DNA of 64,000 nucleotides, from NCBI GenBank assembly GCA_009846685.1, contig VWVY01000001.1, positions 496,001 to 560,000 of the forward strand, given 5' to 3'. A program made the position numbers and the translations under genes. Below the pieces are notes generated by a model that saw nothing but the letters and a program-made list of their open reading frames with translations, did no database searches and was not told the origin of the DNA. Each line of letters opens with the position of its first letter. Within the stretch, counting starts at the first letter, position 1. The stretch is from Rhizobiales bacterium SYSU XM002 (GTDB taxonomy: Bacteria; Pseudomonadota; Alphaproteobacteria; Rhizobiales; Beijerinckiaceae). Shown here one piece after another: positions 49,696-58,368 of this stretch.

Positions 49696-51009
49696 ATGGA
49701 ATTGGCTTACACGGCGGACGATGCAGCCCGTATGGCTCTCGATCGCATCGGAAGAACTGAAGACATCCAGTTTTCGCCGAACGGCCGTCGCATTGCGATT
49801 GCGGTCGCTAATGAAGATCGAATTCTTGTTCTTTCGATCAACATGCAAGATGCCCTTGTCGGCGGTTCGATCATGCTGTCCGACCCCATCGACCTGCATT
49901 GCGCTGCCTTTGACTTCCCGCATGGTCTGTTCTGGATCGACGATCAAACGATCATTGTTGCGAACCGGAACGGTTTGGCGCCGATCATGGCCGTTCCCGA
50001 CTGCGGCGGGAAGAAACCAGCGGAACCGCTTCCGGTATCTCTGATGATCGGAGCCGAAGCAGTCGATCGCCTGATAACACCAGGGTCTGTCGCGGCGCGG
50101 CGCCTATTCGGACGAACCTATGAAGTTCTCATTTGCAACAACTACGTCCATAACGTGACGCGACATCTCGTCGAACTGGGCAAAAAACCTCGCGTGCTCA
50201 GCAGCGAAATGTTGCTGCGAGATACGCTGGAGATACCTGACGGCATCACTTTTGCCCAAGATGGCAGCTGGATCGCTGTGAGCAATCATCTGCAACATTG
50301 TGTGAATATCTACCGCAATTCCGATGATCTCGGGCCGGATGCCAAACCGGATGGCCGACTCACAGGGTGCCTCTATCCCCACGGCCTGCGTTTTACTCGG
50401 GATGACAACGCCATTTACGTCGCAGATGCAGGAACGCCTTACGTCCATCTCTACGTTTCAGAAGATGGCAGCTGGGCCGGTGACAGGGCACCAAGGAAGA
50501 CCTATCGCGTCATCGATGAGGAGACCTTCCGGTTGGGGCAAACCAACCCGCAGGAGGGCGGCCCCAAAGGCATCGATGTCCGCGGCAAGGACCAGATAAT
50601 GGTCGTTAGCTGCGAAAGGCAGCCGGTCGCATTCTTTAAACTCGATCAACTCGGAACCGATCATCACGGCGAACCCGTGGATGCCATTGGCCTTGCGGAG
50701 CATGAGGCGCCAGCCAAGACCGAGCGCGCCAAAACCGAGATCGAAATTCTTTACCGACAGATGCATCGGGCGAGGCAGGAAGGCAACGAGAGTCAGAGAC
50801 TTCTTGCGGAAGCGAATTCAGCGATGGGGGCGCTGCAGGAAGCCCATCACACTTTGTCTGACGCACACCACCGGCTGTCCAGAGCGCACCACGACCTGGC
50901 GACGGCGCACCACGAGTTGTCGCAGCGCCATCACGCTCTGCACCGGTCGAGCTCGTGGAAAACCGCAACGTCATTCATTGCAGCAATTGCACAGCGCTTT
51001 TCTCGATAG
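49696..51009 (+). CDS. Beta-propeller-like protein with histidine-heptad coiled-coil tail
   Basis: About 437 residues. The first 330 contain repeated strand patterns such as IQFSPNGRRIAIAV, IPDGITFAQDGSWIAVS and LYPHGLRFTRDDNAIYVADA, typical of an NHL/SMP-30-like propeller. The C-terminal part is a coiled coil ending in five near-perfect heptads of the form A-H-H-x-L-x-x (residues about 383-417), then SSSWK, like the S-x-S-W-R-x-T-A-P-L tails of surface-polysaccharide enzymes. No signal peptide is clear. Codons are A/T-richer than neighbours, and it follows a tRNA gene, both hinting at transfer. An upstream ATG at 49618 is possible. The function is unknown. Confidence 0.7.
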   Translation: MELAYTADDAARMALDRIGRTEDIQFSPNGRRIAIAVANEDRILVLSINMQDALVGGSIMLSDPIDLHCAAFDFPHGLFWIDDQTIIVANRNGLAPIMAVPDCGGKKPAEPLPVSLMIGAEAVDRLITPGSVAARRLFGRTYEVLICNNYVHNVTRHLVELGKKPRVLSSEMLLRDTLEIPDGITFAQDGSWIAVSNHLQHCVNIYRNSDDLGPDAKPDGRLTGCLYPHGLRFTRDDNAIYVADAGTPYVHLYVSEDGSWAGDRAPRKTYRVIDEETFRLGQTNPQEGGPKGIDVRGKDQIMVVSCERQPVAFFKLDQLGTDHHGEPVDAIGLAEHEAPAKTERAKTEIEILYRQMHRARQEGNESQRLLAEANSAMGALQEAHHTLSDAHHRLSRAHHDLATAHHELSQRHHALHRSSSWKTATSFIAAIAQRFSR

Positions 51010-51096
51010 GAATGCGGTAATCGCCCCGGCAGCAAGCCCGGGCCAAATTGCAGACGGACAAGCACTCTTGAGCGTCTTGCCCCGCAGCACAGCGCC

Positions 51097-52005
51097 TCAC
51101 GCCACGTGCGGCATGTCGAACAGCATGAAATCGCCTTCGCTCATCGTGCGGGAAAGCGTGACGCGGTTGCGCCCGGCTGACTTCGCGGCGTAGAGCGCGA
51201 TATCGGCCTCCTTGAGCGCCTTGTCGAACCCATCCGAAGCCTTCTTCTGCGCAACGCCGATGCTGGCGGTCACGTCGAGCGGACCGTTAGCGGTTTCGAA
51301 CGGCGTCGAGGCGATCGCGCGGCGAAGGGCTTCGGCTTTTTCGGCGGCGGCGGGAAGACCGCCCCTTACCAGCAGGCCGAATTCTTCCCCGCCAAGCCGC
51401 GCGAAGCCCTTGTCCACTTCGACCGCGCGTCGACCGATCTCGCGCAGCACATCGTCGCCAACCTCGTGGCCGTTCGTATCGTTGATGCGCTTGAAATGAT
51501 CAACGTCGAGCACGATGACGGAAAATGGCCCCTCTTCGAACAGGCATCCGTCCAGTTCCTCGAAGAACGAACGGCGGTTGCGCAACCCTGTCAGGCTGTC
51601 AAAGGAGGCAAGGCGAATCAGGTCGCGATGGGCGGAAAGCAGGCGGCCGGCAGCACGCAGGCGGGCGAGCAGTTCGCTCTTGCGCGGCGGTGAATTGATA
51701 AAGTCGTCGGCTCCGGAATCGAGCGCCTCGACAAGCTTCGCCTCGTCGCGCGAAGTCGACATCACGATCACATAGAGCGGGTTGCCCTGACTCGCGATCA
51801 GGCGCGCCTCCCAGCACAGTTCGAAACCGGACATCGTAGGAAATTCGATTGCCGTGATCAGCACGTCGAACGGCTGGCCCGCGCGGAGGATCTGGATGGC
51901 GACTGCACCGTCCTCGGCAAGGATGACCTCGTGATTGTCTTCCTGCAGGATGGACGCAACGAGCGCTCGTTCCTCGGCACTCGGGTCGGCAACCAGAACA
52001 CGCAT
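51097..52005 (-). CDS. Diguanylate cyclase with degenerate receiver domain
   Basis: A 302-residue protein. Residues 1-120 form a receiver-like domain, but the phospho-acceptor position is Ala52 (LITAIEFPTMSG), the acidic pair is broken (ADPS) and the conserved lysine is Ser105. Residues 135-290 form a GGDEF domain with SFDSLTGLRNRR, DVDHFKRINDTNGH and an intact GGEEF at 205-209, so it should make cyclic di-GMP. The RxxD inhibitory site before GGEEF is not present. ATG 52005 has GGGAGAG upstream. Confidence 0.88.
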   Translation of the reverse strand: MRVLVADPSAEERALVASILQEDNHEVILAEDGAVAIQILRAGQPFDVLITAIEFPTMSGFELCWEARLIASQGNPLYVIVMSTSRDEAKLVEALDSGADDFINSPPRKSELLARLRAAGRLLSAHRDLIRLASFDSLTGLRNRRSFFEELDGCLFEEGPFSVIVLDVDHFKRINDTNGHEVGDDVLREIGRRAVEVDKGFARLGGEEFGLLVRGGLPAAAEKAEALRRAIASTPFETANGPLDVTASIGVAQKKASDGFDKALKEADIALYAAKSAGRNRVTLSRTMSEGDFMLFDMPHVA

Positions 52006-52152
52006 CAAACTCTCCCGCAGGCCCAACGCAGCGTGATTATCACCCTTTTCAAACTGAATGGTTTCAAACCGTCGGCGGATCAAAACTGCGGTTAAAAAAC
52101 TGCGAATGCGTAAAGATCGACCGAGTTTTCCCGCACAGGTTGTTTTTCCAAC

Positions 52153-53940
52153 TCAGGTTTCCTTGGCCTTCAAGCCACGCGTCTCCGCTTTCCCGGCGGC
52201 GCGGGCGGCAATCTGAAGAGCGCTGCGGAATTCATCCCGTTTTTCGTGAACGGACGCGATGACGAGCCCCATCGGCACGCCGATATCGACCAGCGCCGCC
52301 TCGGAAAGCTGGAGACTGGCCTCGATCGTTTCCGGTACGGCATCGGTTACGCCGATCGCGTAGAGATGGCGCGCGTGGACGGCGTCGCGGGCACGGGCGA
52401 CGATCGTGACGTCCGGCCTGACGGCGCGGACCTGTTCAACCACGGCATCGATTGCACTCTGGGTGTGGATCGTGATGATGACAGCTGAGGCTTCCTCGAC
52501 CCCGCAAGCATGGAGGAAAGCAGGGTTGGTTGCGTCGCCGAAATAAACGTCCGCGCCCCCCTTCCGCTCGCGCGCAACCGCCGCAGCATCATGATCGGTC
52601 GCGATATAGGGAATAGCGTGACGCGCGAGCATCGCGCAGACAACCTGCCCTACCCGCCCATGCCCGACGACGATGGCGTGGCCGCGCTGGACTGTCGGCT
52701 TCGCCTCCGTTTCCGGATCGGGCGCCTTGCGACCCGCCATGAAGGCATCAAAACGCCGCGCCACGTTCCCCATCAACGGGATCAGGACCATCGTGAGTGA
52801 GGTAACCGCCAGCAGGAAACTCGCGACATCGCCGGGAACGATCTTCACCACGACCGCGGCGCCGATGGCCACAAACGCAAATTCACCGCCGGGCGCGAGC
52901 AGCAGGGCGGATTCGATCGTCGCCGCCAGCGGGAGGCGGAACAACCGACCGAGCGCGACCATGACACTGGCCTTGAGCGCCATCAGTGTCGCCACGGCAC
53001 CAAGAAGCAACAGCGGTTGGCGCATCACCTCGCGCAAATCGATGTTCATGCCGACCGTGAAGAAAAAAAGGCCGAGCAGCAGCCCCTTGAAGGGTTCCAC
53101 GATCCCCTCGATCGCCTTCTTGTATTCGGTTTCAGAGAGCATCAACCCGGCGACGAACGCGCCGAGTGCCATCGAAAGTCCAGCGGCGGCGGCGGCAACG
53201 CCGGTCCCCACGATCACGAACAGGATCGCGGCGACGAACAACTCGGTCGATTGCGCGAGTGCAACCAAGCGGAACAGCGGCCGGAGCAGCAACCGCCCGA
53301 AGATGACGATGCCGGCGAGCGCGATTCCGGTCTGGGTCATGGCGATGCCCAGGCTCGTCATCAGATCGTGCTGGCCATTGCCACCGAGAATGGAAACCAG
53401 CAGCAGGATCGGCACCACCGCGAGATCTTGCGCCAGCAAAACCGAAAAGATCGCGCGACCGGAACTCGTGCGCATCCGCCCTTGCGCCGAAAGGATCTCG
53501 ATGACGATCGCCGTCGACGACAGGGCCAGCGCGGCACCGATCACGATCGCCGAGGAAGGCCCCTGCCCGACTGCCCGGGCGATCGCCGCGATCAGGATGG
53601 TTGAGGCGAGAACCTGCGCCATGCCGAGACCGAAAACCAGTCGGCGCATGGTCACAAGGCGGGAATAGGAGAGTTCAAGGCCGATCAGGAAGAGCAGGAA
53701 CACGATGCCGAGTTCGGCGATGGCAGCAACGTTCTTCGCGTCCGTCACCGTCAGCCAGAACAGCGCCGGCACCTCGCGGATGAAGGAGCCAAGCCCGAGC
53801 GGGCCGAGGATCGCGCCCGCGCCAAGATAGCCGAGCACCGGCGAGATGCCCCAGCGCCGGACGAGCGGCACCACCACCGCCGCTGTGCCGAGCACGACCA
53901 GCGCGTCGCTGTAGGCATAGATATTGACCTCGGCGGCCAA
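52153..53940 (-). CDS. KefB-type CPA2 cation:proton antiporter with TrkA-N domain
   Basis: A 595-residue protein. The first 390 residues hold about 12 membrane helices of a Na+/H+ exchanger domain (GYLGAGAILGPLGLG, LLFLIGLELS, LSSTAIVIEIL, GALALSST). A cytoplasmic Rossmann TrkA-N (RCK) domain follows with VVGHGRVGQVVCAML and FGDATNPAFLHACG. It probably effluxes K+ under control of NAD(H) or glutathione adducts. The KefF/KefG ancillary subunit is not adjacent, although KefF-like flavodoxin-fold reductases occur at 58,365 and 61,113. Confidence 0.92.
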   Translation of the reverse strand: MAAEVNIYAYSDALVVLGTAAVVVPLVRRWGISPVLGYLGAGAILGPLGLGSFIREVPALFWLTVTDAKNVAAIAELGIVFLLFLIGLELSYSRLVTMRRLVFGLGMAQVLASTILIAAIARAVGQGPSSAIVIGAALALSSTAIVIEILSAQGRMRTSSGRAIFSVLLAQDLAVVPILLLVSILGGNGQHDLMTSLGIAMTQTGIALAGIVIFGRLLLRPLFRLVALAQSTELFVAAILFVIVGTGVAAAAAGLSMALGAFVAGLMLSETEYKKAIEGIVEPFKGLLLGLFFFTVGMNIDLREVMRQPLLLLGAVATLMALKASVMVALGRLFRLPLAATIESALLLAPGGEFAFVAIGAAVVVKIVPGDVASFLLAVTSLTMVLIPLMGNVARRFDAFMAGRKAPDPETEAKPTVQRGHAIVVGHGRVGQVVCAMLARHAIPYIATDHDAAAVARERKGGADVYFGDATNPAFLHACGVEEASAVIITIHTQSAIDAVVEQVRAVRPDVTIVARARDAVHARHLYAIGVTDAVPETIEASLQLSEAALVDIGVPMGLVIASVHEKRDEFRSALQIAARAAGKAETRGLKAKET

Positions 53941-54026
53941 GCGCCCTCCTGATTTCGTGTCGCGAATCCGGCCCGGAGCCTAACATGCCGCCACAGCCCG
54001 GCGTCGAGCTTTTGTCGGGTTCCGGG

Positions 54027-54899
54027 TCAGCTTTCGCGCTTGATGGCGCTCTCGTGCCAGCGATGCAGCAGGCGATGCGAGACGTAGCTGGTGGCGAGGA
54101 AGATCGCGATACCCGAGAGCGAGATCATCAGCAGCGCAGCGAACATGCGCGGAATCTTGAGCTGGTAGCCGGATTCGAGGATGCGATAGGCAAGCCCCGA
54201 GGCCGTTCCGCCTGTCCCGGCCACGAATTCCGCGACCACCGCACCGATCAGAGCAAGGCCACCGGAAATTTTCAGCCCGCCGAGGAAGTAGGGCAAGGCG
54301 GCGGGTAGGCGCAGGTACCGCAGTGTCTGCCAACGGCTGGCGCGGTAAAGCTGGAACAGCGCGACGAGGTTGTGATCGGCCGAATTGAGTCCGAGAATTG
54401 TGTTCGAGAGGATCGGGAAAAAGGCAACGAGCCAGGCGCAGATCAGCAGTGAGAGATTGACGTCCCCCACCCAGATGATGATCAGCGGCGCGATCGAGAC
54501 CACGGGCGTCACCTGAAGGATAACGGCATAGGGCAAAAGCGAACGCTCGAGCCATTTCGACTGCGTGAACACGATCGCGAGTGCCACGCCGACGCTGACG
54601 GCCGCGATCAATGCCGCAAAGGTGATCCGCAAGGTCACCCCGAGCGCGATGGAGAGCGTCGGCCAGTCAGTGACAAGTGTCGTCGCAATCACGCTCGGCG
54701 ATGGCAGGAGGTAGGGCGGAATATTCTTCAGCCACACCATGAATTCCCAGAAGCCGAGAAAGAACGCACCTGTCACCAGCGGCGCGAGAATGCCGGGCCA
54801 GCGGCTCTTGGGAATACCGAGAACGGTTTCCTCGACCGCGAAGACCGGTGCATTCTCCTGATCCGTGCCGCGCACGGCGGTAGTGGTCGCTTCACTCAT
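54027..54899 (-). CDS. ABC transporter permease, SsuC/TauC/ThiX type
   Basis: A 290-residue inner-membrane permease with about six helices. The start region GIPKSRWPGILAPLVTGAFFLGFWEF and the PPYLLPSPSVI loop are typical of BPD_transp_1 members for taurine, sulfonates or pyrimidines. The coupling motif is in YRASRWQTLRYLRLPAALPYFLGGLKI. The ATG overlaps the upstream ATPase stop by four bases. ATG 54899 is preferred, with the longer frame unsupported. Confidence 0.9.
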   Translation of the reverse strand: MSEATTTAVRGTDQENAPVFAVEETVLGIPKSRWPGILAPLVTGAFFLGFWEFMVWLKNIPPYLLPSPSVIATTLVTDWPTLSIALGVTLRITFAALIAAVSVGVALAIVFTQSKWLERSLLPYAVILQVTPVVSIAPLIIIWVGDVNLSLLICAWLVAFFPILSNTILGLNSADHNLVALFQLYRASRWQTLRYLRLPAALPYFLGGLKISGGLALIGAVVAEFVAGTGGTASGLAYRILESGYQLKIPRMFAALLMISLSGIAIFLATSYVSHRLLHRWHESAIKRES

Positions 54900-55711
54900 G
54901 CATTGATCGCCTTCAGGAGCGCCTCCGAGCCGAGGCGGCACAGATGCGCGTATTCGGGTGACGTGCGGAACAGATTGTCGCGCGGGAACGGCGCATCGAC
55001 CATGAGTTCGCTCATCACGCGGCCGGGGCGCGCCGCCATCACCACAATACGCTGGCTGAGATAGACGCTTTCGAACACCGAATGCGTGACGAAGACGGCC
55101 GTGAAGCGGTTCGCCTCCCACAGGGTGAGAAGGTCATCGTTGAGTTTGTGACGGGTGATCTCGTCGAGCGCCGCGAAAGGTTCGTCCATCAACAGCACCT
55201 TCGGCTCGGTAACGAGCGCGCGGGCAATGGAGACGCGCATCTTCATGCCGCCCGACAGCTCGCGCGGATAGGATTTCTCGAACCCCCTGAGGCCGACGAG
55301 TTCCAGCATCGCCGCCGCGCGTTCGCGCGCCTCCGTCATTGGCATATGCTTGAGGCGGAGGGGCAGAAGCACGTTTTCAAGCGCTGGCGCCCAGGGCATC
55401 AAAGTCGGCTCCTGGAACACGAAACCGAGGCTGTGTTCTTCATGCCCGTAGGCATCGGCACTGTCTGCGCCCGGCCAGTCGACCGTTCCGGCGGAAGGCG
55501 CCGAGAGATCGGAGACGATGCGCAGCAGCGTCGATTTCCCGCAGCCCGACGGGCCGAGCAGACTGACGAACTCGCCCGGATAGAGATCGAGGTCGACATC
55601 CCGCAGCGCGAGCGTGCCGTTCGAGAATTTCTTCGAAAGGCCGCGGATCGAGACGAGCGGGCGGCGTTTCGCCGGCCCGCCCGCGACCAGCGCCGAGCCG
55701 GCGTTCGCCAT
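54896..55711 (-). CDS. ABC transporter ATP-binding protein, SsuB/TauB/ThiZ type
   Basis: A 271-residue ATPase. Walker A is GPSGCGKSTLL, the Q loop FVFQEPTLMPW, the signature LSGGMKMRVSIARAL and Walker B VLLMDEPFAALDEITR. It powers the permease encoded next. The start is one base from the binding-protein stop (shared base at 55711), so all three genes form one leftward operon. Confidence 0.93.
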   Translation of the reverse strand: MANAGSALVAGGPAKRRPLVSIRGLSKKFSNGTLALRDVDLDLYPGEFVSLLGPSGCGKSTLLRIVSDLSAPSAGTVDWPGADSADAYGHEEHSLGFVFQEPTLMPWAPALENVLLPLRLKHMPMTEARERAAAMLELVGLRGFEKSYPRELSGGMKMRVSIARALVTEPKVLLMDEPFAALDEITRHKLNDDLLTLWEANRFTAVFVTHSVFESVYLSQRIVVMAARPGRVMSELMVDAPFPRDNLFRTSPEYAHLCRLGSEALLKAINA

Positions 55712-56727
55712 CAGATGCCGACGCCCTTGTTGATGAAGTCGAGGCTGTAGGCCTTTTTGACATCAAGACCTGTCGGGAACACGCCCGCCTTGGTCATGTC
55801 GTCATAAAAGCGCGCCCAACGCTCGTCGGTCATGGCGCCGACGCCAAGCTTGAGCGCGTCGCCCGACATCACGATGCCCTTCTCGTTCATCGACTTGATC
55901 GCAAAGGCGATCTTTTCGTCGGTCATGTCCGGGTTGTCCTTCTTGATGAGCGCATTGGCGGCGGCATTGCCTTCGCCTGCCTTCATGTAGGCGGCCCAGC
56001 CTTCGAGGCTCGCGGTCACGAAGCGTTGCACGACGTCCTTCTTCTCGCTCACCATCTTCTGGCTGACCGAGATCGTCGTCGAATAGGGATCATAACCGGC
56101 ATCGGCCAGGAGATGCACGACCGGCTTCACCCCGCCCTCCTTCTCGATCGCGAAGGGCTCGGAGGTGAGATAACCCTGCTGGCACATCTGCTTGTCGGCC
56201 AGGAAGGGTGCCATGTTGAAGGTGTAGGGCCGGATCTGTTCGTCGGAGTACCCGAACTTCGCCTTGAGGAAGGGGTAGAATGACGTGCGGCCGGCAGCAC
56301 CGATCAAAACGGGCTTGCCCTTCAGCGCGGCGAGGTTGTCGTTGCCCTGCCCCGGATGGCAGATCAGGACCTGCGGATCCTTCTGGAAGATCGAGGCGAT
56401 GCACAGGAATGGCAGCTTCTGTTCGACATAGCGGATCGCCTCGAAGCCCGAGGACATGATCATGTCTACCGCCCCGCCGAGCAGGAGCTGCGAGGGGTTC
56501 TGCTGCGGACCGCCCATGCGGATATCCGCGTCGATGCCGTATTTCTTGTAGATGCCATTCGCGACCGCGTAATAGAAGCCGCCGTGCTCGGCCTGCGCGC
56601 GCCAGTTGGTCTGGTAGGAGACCTTGTCAAGCGTCTGCGCGCTGACCCGCCCGCCCAGAACGGGCACGAGCACCGAGCCACCGACAAGGCCCAGCGCCGC
56701 TCTGCGATTGATCCGGTATTTCATCAT
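55711..56727 (-). CDS. NMT1/THI5-like ABC substrate-binding protein
   Basis: A 338-residue periplasmic receptor with a Tat-like signal (RINRRAALGLVGGSVLVPVLGG). The NWRAQAEHGGFYYAVANGIY segment is characteristic of the NMT1/THI5 and ThiY group, which bind pyrimidine precursors of thiamine, riboflavin or aromatic sulfonates. The ligand here is not fixed by sequence. GGTGGAG precedes ATG 56727. No TPP riboswitch is seen upstream. It is divergent from an FAD-oxidoreductase gene. Confidence 0.9.
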   Translation of the reverse strand: MMKYRINRRAALGLVGGSVLVPVLGGRVSAQTLDKVSYQTNWRAQAEHGGFYYAVANGIYKKYGIDADIRMGGPQQNPSQLLLGGAVDMIMSSGFEAIRYVEQKLPFLCIASIFQKDPQVLICHPGQGNDNLAALKGKPVLIGAAGRTSFYPFLKAKFGYSDEQIRPYTFNMAPFLADKQMCQQGYLTSEPFAIEKEGGVKPVVHLLADAGYDPYSTTISVSQKMVSEKKDVVQRFVTASLEGWAAYMKAGEGNAAANALIKKDNPDMTDEKIAFAIKSMNEKGIVMSGDALKLGVGAMTDERWARFYDDMTKAGVFPTGLDVKKAYSLDFINKGVGI

Positions 56728-56988
56728 CGATCTGTCTCCACCTGAATTGACGCCCGTTTCTCGTGCGGTTCGCAACAGCCCTAGCAACCCCTATGCCGAT
56801 AGCGGGTTGTGCCAATATGTCGCAATGGGAACATTCCGTCCTCACATTGCTTTTTTTGAGGCGCGGTGCCTAGAACGCGCGCAATGTCTTCCGTGCATGA
56901 TACACAGCATATTGCCACCCTGCTGGCATTGAAGGCGGGCACGGGCCTTGCTAGCCTCCATCCCTGCCCGCTTTTCAAGGAACAACCG
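56728..56988. promoter_or_regulatory. Divergent control region between the importer and FAD-oxidoreductase operons
   Basis: A 261-base gap that must hold promoters for both directions. Seven T residues occur at 56851-56857. A weak plus-strand promoter can be read as TTGCTT (56847-56852), 18 bases, TAGAAC (56871-56876). I see no riboswitch and no convincing operator dyad. Confidence 0.35.
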
Positions 56989-58368
56989 ATGGAAGCCGCC
57001 GCTCTCCCGCCGCTCGATGCCGACATGTCGCCGCGCATCCGGGCCTTGATCGCCGATCTCGGTGATATCCCGGTCATCACCGAGAACAAGGTCGTGCGCA
57101 AGCGCAGCCGCGATTTCTTCTGGTATTCCCCGATCCTCAATGCCGAGCTGGCGAAGAAATCGGCCGAGATCGTCGTTGCCCCCCGCAACGAAGCGGACGT
57201 GATCCACGTCGCTGCGGCCTGCGTGAAGCATCGCGTTCCGGTGACCCCGCGCGGTGGCGCGACGGGCAATTACGGGCAGGCTGTGCCGCTTGAAGGCGGC
57301 GTTCTGCTCGATATGAACGCACTTGGCGGTATTGAATGGGCGATCCCCGGTCGGGTTCGCGTCGGCGCCGGCATGAACATCGGCGCGCTCGATGCCGAAT
57401 TGCGCCCGCAGGGCTGGGAAATGCGGATGCATCCATCCACCAAGCGCACCGCAACGATCGGTGGCTTCGTTGCAGGCGGGTCCGGCGGTGTCGGTTCGGT
57501 GATGTATGGCGGCCTGCGCGAGCCGGGCAATATCCTCACCGCCCGGATTGTGACGCTGGAGGAGCACCCGCGCGTCATCGAGCTGAGGGGCGACGCCGCG
57601 CAGAAGATCAACCGCGCCTATGGCACCACGGGCATCATCACCGCGCTCGAAATGCCGACCGCGCCGGCCTTTCCCTGGATCGACGTGATTGTCGCCTTCG
57701 ACAGCTACAAGACCGCGCTGCAATTCGGGCAGGACGTCGCCCGCGCCGACGGCGTCATCAAGAAACTGCTCTCCACCATCGCCTCGCCCCTACCCTCCTA
57801 TTTCGGGCAGATGGCCCCCTATTGCCCGGACGGTCAGGCCATTATCGCCTGCATGATCTCCGAGGCTTCATTCGAAACCTTCCGCGATATCCTCGCCGGG
57901 CGCGGCACGATCACCTATCAGGCACCGTCCCGCGAGGAGCCAGGGCAGGTGCCGCTTTATGAATACACATGGAACCACACGACCTTGCAGATGCTGAAAG
58001 TCGATCGCTCGATCACCTATCTCCAGTGTCTGTTCCCGCACGACCGGCTGCTTTCCAGCATTCTCGACATCAACGCGAAGTTCCCCGACGAACTCATTCA
58101 GCACAACGAGTTCATCAAGTTCGCCGGCAACGTCACCTGCTCGGCGCTCCCGGTCATCCGCTTCACGACCAAGGAGCGGCTCTATGAAATCATTGCGGCA
58201 CATGAGGAAGCCGGGATCCTGATCGCCAATCCGCATGTCTTCACGCTGGAAGACGGATCCCGCCACAAGCGCGCGGATGCCGACCAGATCGGCTTCAAGG
58301 CCGATATCGACCCCTACGGCCTGCTCAATCCCGGCAAGATGCGGACCTATCAGCCGGTGAAAATGTGA
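56989..58368 (+). CDS. FAD-binding (PCMH/GlcD-type) oxidoreductase, copy 1
   Basis: A 459-residue flavoprotein. The N terminus has KRSRDFFWYSP, the FAD-binding domain contains VTPRGGATGNYGQAVPLEGG and TATIGGFVAGGSGGVGSVMYGG, and the C terminus ends DPYGLLNPGKMRTY, typical of FAD_binding_4/FAD-oxidase_C dehydrogenases that oxidise 2-hydroxy acids or alcohols. It has a clear homologue at 61714-63129 in opposite orientation. ATG 56989 with AAGGAA is preferred to an upstream open extension. The stop overlaps the next start (ATGTGA). Confidence 0.88.
   Translation: MEAAALPPLDADMSPRIRALIADLGDIPVITENKVVRKRSRDFFWYSPILNAELAKKSAEIVVAPRNEADVIHVAAACVKHRVPVTPRGGATGNYGQAVPLEGGVLLDMNALGGIEWAIPGRVRVGAGMNIGALDAELRPQGWEMRMHPSTKRTATIGGFVAGGSGGVGSVMYGGLREPGNILTARIVTLEEHPRVIELRGDAAQKINRAYGTTGIITALEMPTAPAFPWIDVIVAFDSYKTALQFGQDVARADGVIKKLLSTIASPLPSYFGQMAPYCPDGQAIIACMISEASFETFRDILAGRGTITYQAPSREEPGQVPLYEYTWNHTTLQMLKVDRSITYLQCLFPHDRLLSSILDINAKFPDELIQHNEFIKFAGNVTCSALPVIRFTTKERLYEIIAAHEEAGILIANPHVFTLEDGSRHKRADADQIGFKADIDPYGLLNPGKMRTYQPVKM

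Noticed and set aside
49390-49947. Minus-strand open frame across tRNA-Ser and the propeller gene 5' end
   Set aside because: It runs through the tRNA gene and shows no family features. A shorter minus-strand frame ending just before the terminator (stop near 49,568) has no start codon and is too short to call.
50842-50946. The 21-base repeats as a CRISPR or mobile repeat array
   Set aside because: They are in frame within a coding region, have no spacers and encode coiled-coil heptads.
49371-51009. A genomic island inserted at tRNA-Ser
   Set aside because: No integrase gene and no direct repeat of the tRNA 3' end was seen downstream, so only a possible relic can be suggested.
56728-56988. 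TPP or pyrimidine riboswitch upstream of the NMT1/THI5-type importer
   Set aside because: The conserved THI-box sequence blocks were not found on either strand.
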